A DNA stretch of 5,129 bases from Ahrensia sp. (GTDB lineage: Bacteria; Pseudomonadota; Alphaproteobacteria; Rhizobiales; Rhizobiaceae). The translations under genes and the position numbers were made by a program. Below, one piece after another: positions 1-4,950 of this stretch. Within the stretch, counting starts at the first letter, position 1, and each line of letters begins with the position of its first letter. Where the stretch lies: NCBI GenBank assembly GCA_024639025.1, contig JAHEJF010000182.1:1-5129 (forward strand). Direction: 5' to 3'. The notes below the pieces were generated by a model, which worked only from the letters and a program-made list of their open reading frames with translations, made no database searches and was not told where the DNA came from.

Positions 1-1087
1 GCGTGTAGTAGTCGCGTCCGCGACAAACGGTATCCTTGAAGTAGCGGCGAGACTTAACATCGTCCTTGTTGACCACGTACTCGCCCTGCAGAAGGCGTGT
101 TTGACGGATGCCCATCTGTTCAGCAGCACCCAACATCGCGCAGTTTTCAAATCCGGGAATATTCTCTTTTGCAAAGTGGAAGAGCTTCATCATGCGTTCG
201 CGGCCTTCGTATTCGGCCGTGACCATGCCTTCGACCGACAGGCCATCATAGCCCGGCATATGTGGACAATTGCACCAGACAACGCCCGGTATTGGGGTCT
301 TGAGCCACCACATGCCCCAGGCACCGCCTATCCTGCGACGGGCTTCGCGATCGAGCCGCTTGTATTCTTCCGGATTGGCAAATTCGAATTCGATGGCCTT
401 GTCCACATCGACATTGGCCAGGCGAAACACCGTTGTGACGATGAATTGCCCATCTATGTATTCTGCACCTGCGGCCACGCCGACATCCAAGTCTCCCGTT
501 CCATCGACGATATATTTCGCCCTGATTGCCTGGCGTCCAAGTTTGGTCTGGACGATCACACCCGTGACTTTGCCGCCCTCCCGTAGAACATCCGAAAACC
601 AGCTATGTGTCCGCAGGTTGACACCCGCTTCGCGCACCATGTCCAGGCTCACCCGTTTCCACGCGTCTGGATCAAATGCCACCGCATGAATAATGGGTTG
701 CGGCATCATTGCCTTGTGGAAGTCAATGCAACCCCAGCGCGACCATTTTTGCCACATCTCCCAATTGGTCTGACAATCTTCGGATGGCGGATAAACCGCC
801 GCATCCTGTTTTTCCAAGCGATCGACAAATTCGCTGACTAGGCCGGTTGTGACAATCTCATTGCCTTCATTGACCATGTCGTCCAGCACCAGAACCATGC
901 CGCCAGACGCCATGCCACCCAGGTGATGGTAGCGCTCCAGCAAAGTGACCGATGCGCCGTTTCTTGCAGCAGAAATCGCTGCAGCATGGCCCGCCGGTCC
1001 GGCACCAACAACCACCACATCGCTGTCTGCAACGACAGGTATTTGTTCACTTTCGACTTGAACGAATTCTGTGTGACGTTCTGACAT
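1..1087 (-). CDS. FAD-dependent oxidoreductase (FAD_oxidored type), C-terminus cut by window edge
   Basis: The reading frame starts at ATG 1087 and runs open for 362 codons off the left edge. It is probably a soluble cytoplasmic flavoprotein that oxidises or reduces a small organic substrate. Residues 23-51 form the N-terminal Rossmann ADP-binding fold: strand DVVVVGAGPAG with GxGxxG at 28-33, ending in the acidic residue E51 (LLER) expected to bind the adenosine ribose. A GGMASGG stretch (57-63) follows. A second FAD-contact motif, VDGTGDLDVG, lies at 194-203. Residues 326-339 (MGIRQTRLLQGEYVV region) match the family's conserved 'GxRxxRxxxGxYxx' segment. The family is usually about 450-500 residues, so roughly 100 or more are missing. 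The start is supported by AAGGGA six bases upstream. It lies 51 nt after the permease stop on the same strand, so it is probably the last visible gene of the importer operon. Residues 272-276 read CNCPH. The family is secure; the substrate is unknown. Confidence 0.88.
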   Translation of the reverse strand, partial: MSERHTEFVQVESEQIPVVADSDVVVVGAGPAGHAAAISAARNGASVTLLERYHHLGGMASGGMVLVLDDMVNEGNEIVTTGLVSEFVDRLEKQDAAVYPPSEDCQTNWEMWQKWSRWGCIDFHKAMMPQPIIHAVAFDPDAWKRVSLDMVREAGVNLRTHSWFSDVLREGGKVTGVIVQTKLGRQAIRAKYIVDGTGDLDVGVAAGAEYIDGQFIVTTVFRLANVDVDKAIEFEFANPEEYKRLDREARRRIGGAWGMWWLKTPIPGVVWCNCPHMPGYDGLSVEGMVTAEYEGRERMMKLFHFAKENIPGFENCAMLGAAEQMGIRQTRLLQGEYVVNKDDVKSRRYFKDTVCRGRDYYT

Positions 1088-1138
1088 GATATCCCTTTTT
1101 ATTTTTTGGACGGCTCAGCCGGACCAAGTTTTAGTTTT

Positions 1139-1945
1139 TTACCAGCGGACGATAAGACGTTCCGCAATGCTCACACTGGCGAACAGAAGGACGGACAGTC
1201 CCGAAGACATGAACACCGTTGCGTAGAGCAGCGGCGACCGGAAATTGAATGTGCTCTCTATTATCAGCGCACCCAGCCCGACATTGGCACCAATCCATTC
1301 GCCTACGATGGCGCCGATCACGCACGTTGTGGCTGCAATCTTGAGCGCAGAAAACAAGAACGGCAGCGATGATGGCAGTCTGATCTTCCAGAAGATCTCA
1401 GATTTTGATGCAGACAAAATTCGCGCCAATTCCAATGTTTGCGGAGAAACTGACTGCAATCCCCGCACCATGTTGACCAGGGTGGGGAAGAAACAGATCA
1501 AGGCGGCGATCACGACTTTTGCCGTCATGCCCGGACCAAATATCAGCACCAGGATTGGCGCAATCGCTAGAATTGGAATCGTGTTGATGAAAACAGCGAT
1601 CGGAAAGAATGCCTTCTCGACAAATTTGCTGTGCACGAATGCAACGGCTATCAGAACCGCCAGCATGTTCCCGACAAAGAAGCCGGTAAGAGCCTCAATG
1701 AAGGTGGGCCAGAAATTGCGCATCAACAGCGGGAACTCCGATGCAAAGACGCCCATGACATCGGTTGGCGCCGGGGCAATATATTGCGGCACCCCGAAAA
1801 TTCGAACGCCCGCCTGCCAGATCACCAGCAGCGCAATGGCTGTTCCGACTGGAATGGCAATATTGTTAAACCTGTCACTGGATGGCTTTTTGCTGTCGGC
1901 TTCGGGTTCGTCGGCCTTCGCAGAATCTGCTTCAACGATTGTCAT
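1139..1945 (-). CDS. ABC importer permease, NitT/TauT (BPD_transp_1) family
   Basis: Inner-membrane subunit of the importer encoded with the two genes upstream; permeases of this family normally act as a homodimer, consistent with a single permease gene. The product is 268 residues, the usual family length. A charged, Asp/Glu/Lys-rich cytoplasmic tail (about 1-25) precedes hydrophobic segments near 29-50, 84-105, 112-136, 140-160, 195-215 and 243-261, giving about six helices. The EAA-type loop that docks onto the ATPase is seen at about 172-191 (ELARILSAS ... IRLP), with the usual glycine replaced by serine. The start is ATG 1945, not the in-frame GTG at 1951, because GGAGGAG (1951-1957) is an excellent ribosome-binding site 5-7 nt before the ATG and the GTG lies partly inside it. 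Start and upstream stop overlap as TGATG, implying translational coupling with the ATPase. Substrate specificity cannot be read from this gene. Confidence 0.93.
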   Translation of the reverse strand: MTIVEADSAKADEPEADSKKPSSDRFNNIAIPVGTAIALLVIWQAGVRIFGVPQYIAPAPTDVMGVFASEFPLLMRNFWPTFIEALTGFFVGNMLAVLIAVAFVHSKFVEKAFFPIAVFINTIPILAIAPILVLIFGPGMTAKVVIAALICFFPTLVNMVRGLQSVSPQTLELARILSASKSEIFWKIRLPSSLPFLFSALKIAATTCVIGAIVGEWIGANVGLGALIIESTFNFRSPLLYATVFMSSGLSVLLFASVSIAERLIVRW

Positions 1946-2739
1946 CAACACTCCTCCAGCAGTTTGCGTAGCTTGCCGCAGTACTTATTGAATTCCGGTT
2001 GCTCTCTCATTGCGATCTGGCGTGGCATGGGTAGTTCAATATCCACCACGTCCTTCACGCGACCCGGATGCGCCATGAGCATCAGGACCTTCTGACCCAG
2101 AAAGACAGCCTCGGGAATGGAGTGGGTGACAAACAGAATAGTTGTGCCGGTTTCCTTCCAGATATCCAGCAGCTGCAAGTTCAAATGATCGCGCGTCATC
2201 TCATCCAGGGCGCCAAAGGGCTCATCCATCAGCAGCAATTTTGGTTGACAGACCAGCGAACGTGCGATTGCCACCCTTTGGCGCATCCCCCCCGATAACT
2301 CGTGCGGAAGCGCATCTTCGCGCCCTTTCAGTCCCACGAGTTCCAACAGTTCAAGCGGCGTTCGGTCACCATGCGGCACCTCAACACCACGCTTGCGTCC
2401 AACTTCGAGCGGCAGTTCCACATTTTTTAGCGCACTGCGCCAGGGCAGCAGCGTCGCGTCCTGGAACACAAAGGCAAATTCGCGTGCCAGTCGTGCCGCT
2501 TCGGTGGATTTTCCAAGAATTTCGACCGAACCCGAGGCCGGTGGCACGAGGTCTGACACCAGTCTCAACATGGTGGACTTGCCGCATCCCGACGGACCCA
2601 AAATGGTCCAAAAGTCACCTCGATCAATGTCGAGCGTAATATCGCGCAGCGCGGTGAGATCGCCGAACTTCACCGATGCGCTGTTCAGGGAGGCCGCCAG
2701 ATCGCGGCCTTCCAGATTATGCTGTGGGCTGGTTTCCAC
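1945..2739 (-). CDS. ABC importer ATP-binding protein, NitT/TauT (SsuB/TauB-like) family
   Basis: Cytoplasmic ATPase that powers the importer. All nucleotide-binding motifs are present in order in 264 residues: Walker A GPSGCGKST at 48-56, Q-loop Q93 in VFQDATLLPW, ABC signature LSGGMRQR at 148-155, Walker B LLLMDEP at 168-174 with catalytic E173, D-loop GALD at 176-179, and switch histidine H206 in FVTHSIPEA. The Q-loop context (DATLLPW) and DEPFGALDEMTR are typical of the nitrate/sulfonate/taurine subfamily. The C-terminal region (about 215-264) is short, with no added regulatory domain. The start is a GTG at 2739, 4 nt after the binding-protein stop; the nearest AGG (2748-2750) makes a weak ribosome-binding site, so translation probably depends on coupling to the upstream gene. 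No in-frame ATG lies before the Walker A motif. The 3' end overlaps the permease start by one base. Confidence 0.94.
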   Translation of the reverse strand: METSPQHNLEGRDLAASLNSASVKFGDLTALRDITLDIDRGDFWTILGPSGCGKSTMLRLVSDLVPPASGSVEILGKSTEAARLAREFAFVFQDATLLPWRSALKNVELPLEVGRKRGVEVPHGDRTPLELLELVGLKGREDALPHELSGGMRQRVAIARSLVCQPKLLLMDEPFGALDEMTRDHLNLQLLDIWKETGTTILFVTHSIPEAVFLGQKVLMLMAHPGRVKDVVDIELPMPRQIAMREQPEFNKYCGKLRKLLEEC

Positions 2740-2743
2740 CGTA

Positions 2744-3775
2744 TCAGCCTATCTTGGGCCGTACGTCAGCGGTTGCTGCAAGAATATCCAGCGTCATAAT
2801 GTCCGACAGTGCAGGCGCGCCACTGGCAAACTGCCCCAGACTGTCATAGGTCTCAATTTGTGCCATCCAGTTTTCCTCTGTCATTTGACCCCAGCCATTG
2901 GCTTTGGTGCTTTCATTGAAGGAGAACCCAAGCACAAGATCTACGGCTTTCATCTCGCTGTCCTTGTCAAGATTCGGGTAGCGCTCGACTAGTGCGTTGA
3001 CCCCGGCTTCCGGATCAGCGTGGACGGCACCCCAGCCCCGCGCAATCGCACGAATCGCAGCCGTTATCTTGTCACCATTTTCGTCAAGCATTGAATCGGT
3101 TGTGTAATAGGGGTTGGCATACAGCTGGATGCCCGCATCCCAGAGCATCATGTCGACCCTCTCATCGCCCAGAACCGAAAGTGCGCCGACATTTGTCTGC
3201 CAACCGGTGACAGCGTCGATCTGGCCCGCTTTCAGCGCGGCCATGTCGCTACCCATGACCACGACCTCCACATCGCCTTCAGCGATGCCGTTTTTGGCCA
3301 ACAAGGCCCGCAGCAAAATCTGCGCCGTGCCTTGTGTACCGATCTTCTTGCCAATCATGTCTTTGGGTTCGCGAATTGGATTACCGGTCAAAGAGAAATA
3401 GGTGAACGGATGTTTCTGGTAACCGGCAGCGACACATTTAATCGGCAGACCAGCCGAGCGTGCCAACATCAATGAGGGTGATGACGAGATTGATGCGAAA
3501 TTGTTGGCACCAGATGCCACCGATGCCACGCCATCGATGTTGGGACCGCCTGGAACGATCTCCAGCTCCAGCCCTTCCTCGGCAAAGTAACCCAACTTGT
3601 CGGCCATCACCTCACCCAAAATACCATTGGATGCCAACCAGCCCAATTGCATGCGGATCTTGAAATCGGCGGCTCTGGATGGGCCGACAGATAGAACAGT
3701 TCCCATTGTCGCCAAACCTGCTGCGGCGCCCATGCCCTGCAACACGCCGCGACGGCTAAAATTGTACTTTGCCAT
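2744..3775 (-). CDS. ABC importer substrate-binding protein, NMT1/THI5-like, Tat-exported
   Basis: Periplasmic binding protein that captures the imported ligand; first gene of the leftward operon. It is 343 residues, normal for the family. The N-terminus carries a twin-arginine signal, SRRGVLQ at 7-13 (R8, R9), then a hydrophobic, Gly/Ala-rich stretch (14-31) and a likely cleavage site after A35 (PSRA/AD). The mature part begins with the strand FKIRMQLGW and continues GILGEVMADKLGYFAEEGLE (51-70), the 'x-A-x-x-x-GYFxxEGLxVE' pattern of NMT1/SsuA-like proteins. It is followed by PGGPNIDGVASVASG (75-89) and, in the second lobe, GKKIGTQGT (142-150) and ALKAGQIDAVTGW (180-192). Aromatic residues W46, W192, Y223 and Y224 could line a pocket (inference). 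Tat export suggests folding before secretion. ATG 3775 is preceded by AGGAG at 3785-3789. The ligand is unknown; relatives bind thiamine precursors, riboflavin, sulfonates or aromatic compounds. Confidence 0.92.
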   Translation of the reverse strand: MAKYNFSRRGVLQGMGAAAGLATMGTVLSVGPSRAADFKIRMQLGWLASNGILGEVMADKLGYFAEEGLELEIVPGGPNIDGVASVASGANNFASISSSPSLMLARSAGLPIKCVAAGYQKHPFTYFSLTGNPIREPKDMIGKKIGTQGTAQILLRALLAKNGIAEGDVEVVVMGSDMAALKAGQIDAVTGWQTNVGALSVLGDERVDMMLWDAGIQLYANPYYTTDSMLDENGDKITAAIRAIARGWGAVHADPEAGVNALVERYPNLDKDSEMKAVDLVLGFSFNESTKANGWGQMTEENWMAQIETYDSLGQFASGAPALSDIMTLDILAATADVRPKIG

Positions 3776-3784
3776 TGGTATTTA

Positions 3785-3790
3785 CTCCTA
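3785..3790 (-). promoter_or_regulatory. Ribosome-binding site of the substrate-binding protein gene
   Basis: The minus strand reads TAGGAG, with 9 nt (TAAATACCA) before ATG 3775. This is a good Shine-Dalgarno match and the only one close to that start, so it fixes the first cistron of the operon. Confidence 0.75.
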
Positions 3791-3795
3791 GGTTG

Positions 3796-3817
3796 TTGAA
3801 ACTCGCGCGAGCTTCAA
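3796..3817. repeat. 22-bp near-perfect palindrome in the importer leader
   Basis: The arms are TTGAAACTCGC and GCGAGCTTCAA; 10 of 11 pairs match, and the central 10 bp (CTCGCGCGAG, 3802-3811) are perfect. The single mismatch (A3801/C3812) becomes a G-U wobble in a leftward transcript, so the importer mRNA could form a 9-bp stem with a GCGC loop, ending 5 nt before the TAGGAG ribosome-binding site. No U-tract follows, so it does not look like an intrinsic terminator. It could be a protein operator or a 5' stabilising or translation-modulating hairpin. Confidence 0.6.
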
Positions 3818-3818
3818 T

Positions 3819-3836
3819 GCTAGACTCCCGACTAGC
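3819..3836. repeat. 18-bp inverted repeat GCTAG-N8-CTAGC
   Basis: Perfect 5-bp arms, GCTAG (3819-3823) and CTAGC (3832-3836), flank ACTCCCGA. It lies where the -10 region of the leftward operon would fall and overlaps the weak -35 of the regulator promoter. It may be a regulatory site, but 5-bp arms can occur by chance. Confidence 0.35.
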
Positions 3837-3848
3837 GATGCGTATAGT
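3821..3848 (+). promoter_or_regulatory. Putative sigma70-type promoter of the LysR gene
   Basis: TATAGT at 3843-3848 matches the -10 consensus at 5 of 6 positions. TAGACT at 3821-3826, 16 bp upstream, matches the -35 consensus at 4 of 6. Transcription would start near 3855 and give a leader of about 50 nt before ATG 3907. The 23-bp dyad (3865-3887) would then lie just downstream of the start, a position suited to autorepression. Confidence 0.45.
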
Positions 3849-3853
3849 GTCAA
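3825..3853 (-). promoter_or_regulatory. Putative activator-dependent promoter of the importer operon
   Basis: The minus strand has a consensus -35 hexamer, TTGACA, at 3853-3848. At 16-18 bp spacing there is no recognisable -10 (CGGGAG at 3830-3825). A good -35 with a poor -10 suggests dependence on an activator. Its first base overlaps the end of the regulator's TATAGT box, so the two divergent promoters are face-to-face and probably mutually exclusive. The start would be near 3818, at the edge of the 22-bp palindrome. Confidence 0.4.
3834..3842. promoter_or_regulatory. Extra regulator half-site AGCGATGCG
   Basis: AGCGATGCG repeats the left arm of the downstream dyad (AGCGGTGCA at 3865) in the same orientation, 31 bp apart, close to three helical turns. 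It also matches the complement of the dyad's right arm (AGCGATGCA) at 8 of 9 positions. It sits between the -35 and -10 zones of the importer promoter, where LysR-type activators usually place their second, lower-affinity site. Confidence 0.5.
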
Positions 3854-3864
3854 AAAAGTGCCAT

Positions 3865-3887
3865 AGCGGTGCATTTTTTGCATCGCT
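3865..3887. promoter_or_regulatory. Likely LysR-type operator: 23-bp dyad with T-N11-A core
   Basis: The arms AGCGGTGCA (3865-3873) and TGCATCGCT (3879-3887) are complementary at 8 of 9 pairs around a TTTTT centre. T3870 and A3882 form the T-N11-A signature of LysR-family boxes within the TGCA-N5-TGCA core. The centre (3876) would be about -58 relative to a leftward start near 3818, as expected for the primary LysR recognition site, and about +21 for the rightward promoter. The regulator encoded 20 bp away is the obvious ligand (inference). Confidence 0.65.
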
Positions 3888-3906
3888 CACGACCACGGAA
3901 TGTCAA

Positions 3907-4812
3907 ATGCATGATCGTTTCCTGACATATTTCGATGAAGTCGCGCGGCAGGGATCCATCCGCAAAGCCGCTGCTGTGCTCAATGTGTCATCCACGTCAG
4001 TCAATCGAAAGATCATCTGCATAGAACAAAGACTGGGCATCCGGCTTTTTGACCGCCATGCTGATGGAGTGGAACTGACAGACGCGGGTGCCGTTGTTTT
4101 GGAGCATTGCCGCAAGACGATCTTCGACTATCAAAAGATTCTGACACGGGTTGAGGACATTCGTGAGGTTCGGGCCGGGCACATTCATATCGCGACGCTG
4201 GATTCGGTTGCTAACAGCCTGCTGCCGGAGGTTATTGACCAATTCGCGCAAACCTATCCGGATATCACCTACACAATTCAAACCGCCCTACCCGATGAAG
4301 TCATTCAGTGCGTTGCGGATGGTGATGCAAATATTGGCATCTCGTTTTGCAATGATCTCTTACCGGGCGTGCGCATCCATTCCGAGAAGTCCACCCCAAT
4401 TGGCGCTATCATGCGCCCCGATCATCCGCTGGCGGAACGTGATGCGCTTGAAATCAGCGATCTCGAGCCATTTCATCTTGTGCGCTCATTTGACGGGCGC
4501 GCCAAGAATTCATTGGTCAACGAAGCCCTCAGCGAAGCCAATGCTCATCCTGACAATCAGATGTTCACCAATTCGCTTCCACTTGCCCGAGCGCTCATCA
4601 TGCGCAAGCATGGCATTGGTTTCTACTCAAAAATCGGTTTCGTTGAAGATATCGACGAAGGCAGATTGAGATACATCACCGTATTGTCGCCTGTCCTCAG
4701 CGAGCTCAAAATGGGGATTCTGATTTCATCCCGGGTCAACCAGACTCCGGCCTACCATCTGTTTTGCCGGTCATTGTCGAAATCTCTGAAGGCGATGCGC
4801 CTGGATTCATAG
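3907..4812 (+). CDS. LysR-type transcriptional regulator
   Basis: DNA-binding regulator transcribed away from the importer operon, which it probably controls while repressing itself. From ATG 3907 it is 301 residues, the family norm. The N-terminal winged helix-turn-helix is clear: FLTYFDEVARQGSIRKAAAV (5-24), recognition helix around SSTSVNRKIICIEQRLG (28-44), then LFDR (47-50) and the wing ELTDAG (56-61). A linker helix (about 62-90) leads to a periplasmic-binding-protein-like effector domain from GHIHIATLDS (91-100) onwards, with the subdomain crossover near 160-170 and a return near 265. The frame stays open back to 3769, but those 46 codons precede the conserved helix-turn-helix, overlap the neighbouring gene and hold the promoter and operator. 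ATG 3907 has a modest GGA (3897-3899) at 7 nt. The effector is unknown; compounds related to the importer's substrate are the natural guess. Confidence 0.92.
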   Translation: MHDRFLTYFDEVARQGSIRKAAAVLNVSSTSVNRKIICIEQRLGIRLFDRHADGVELTDAGAVVLEHCRKTIFDYQKILTRVEDIREVRAGHIHIATLDSVANSLLPEVIDQFAQTYPDITYTIQTALPDEVIQCVADGDANIGISFCNDLLPGVRIHSEKSTPIGAIMRPDHPLAERDALEISDLEPFHLVRSFDGRAKNSLVNEALSEANAHPDNQMFTNSLPLARALIMRKHGIGFYSKIGFVEDIDEGRLRYITVLSPVLSELKMGILISSRVNQTPAYHLFCRSLSKSLKAMRLDS

Positions 4813-4839
4813 CCTATGATCAGTTTCACAGTCATAGGC
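4812..4839 (+). terminator. Hairpin at the end of the LysR gene, possible terminator without U-tract
   Basis: GCCTATGA (4812-4819) and TCATAGGC (4832-4839) form a perfect 8-bp stem with a 12-nt loop. It begins on the last base of the regulator stop codon, a typical place for transcript-end structures. No run of T follows (GCGTGCATGC instead), so it may be a stabilising or Rho-linked structure rather than an intrinsic terminator. Confidence 0.4.
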
Positions 4840-4876
4840 GCGTGCATGCTCCCAGGACGGACAACCAAACGACACA

Positions 4877-4896
4877 ATTGAAGTTGCCAGTTCAAT
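4877..4896. repeat. Inverted repeat ATTGAA-N8-TTCAAT upstream of the decarboxylase
   Basis: Perfect 6-bp arms, ATTGAA (4877-4882) and TTCAAT (4891-4896), surround GTTGCCAG. The outer half-sites TTGAA/TTCAA also bound the 22-bp palindrome at 3796-3817, but the spacer is 8 instead of 12 bp. It may be an operator; the shared half-site may be coincidence. Confidence 0.35.
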
Positions 4897-4914
4897 CGCA
4901 GCGTTTACGCTGTG
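4897..4914 (+). repeat. Hairpin in the leader of the decarboxylase gene
   Basis: CAGCG (4899-4903) pairs with CGCTG (4908-4912) around TTTA. Including G4898-T4913 (a G-U wobble in RNA) and C4897-G4914, a stem of about 7 bp with a 4-nt loop can form. It ends about 28 nt before the GGAG ribosome-binding site. It has no T-tract and is more likely a leader structure or operator than a terminator. Confidence 0.35.
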
Positions 4915-4942
4915 GACCAAATGTAGTGGCATCCTTTTTCGT

Positions 4943-4948
4943 GGAGAG
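4943..4948 (+). promoter_or_regulatory. Ribosome-binding site of the decarboxylase gene
   Basis: GGAGAG lies 2 nt before GTG 4951 and 5 nt before TTG 4954. Counted from GGAG (4943-4946), the gaps are 4 and 7 nt, which slightly favours TTG 4954. It is the main evidence that translation begins here despite the absence of an ATG. Confidence 0.55.
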
Positions 4949-4950
4949 AA

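Noticed and set aside
101..1050. Plus-strand frames at 101-586, 270-689 and 605-841, and a minus-strand frame at 838-1050
   Set aside because: They lie over the 362-codon flavoprotein frame, which carries clear FAD motifs. Their translations are low-complexity and match no fold I recognise.
1111..1121. CGGCTCAGCCG symmetric element between the permease and flavoprotein genes as a terminator
   Set aside because: Only a 4-bp stem with a 3-nt loop is realistic, and on the leftward transcript it is followed by A-rich rather than U-rich sequence. It is too weak to call.
1245..2095. Plus-strand frames of 248 and 154 codons opposite the permease gene
   Set aside because: They are antisense to a permease with recognisable helices and an EAA-type loop. 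They have no good ribosome-binding site and are compositionally typical of antisense shadows.
2142..2992. Plus-strand frames of 165 and 199 codons opposite the ATPase and binding-protein genes
   Set aside because: They are antisense to genes with complete motif sets; length alone does not support them.
3769..3906. N-terminal extension of the LysR protein to ATG 3769
   Set aside because: It would overlap the start of the binding-protein gene and put the promoters and operator inside coding sequence. The conserved helix-turn-helix begins right after ATG 3907.
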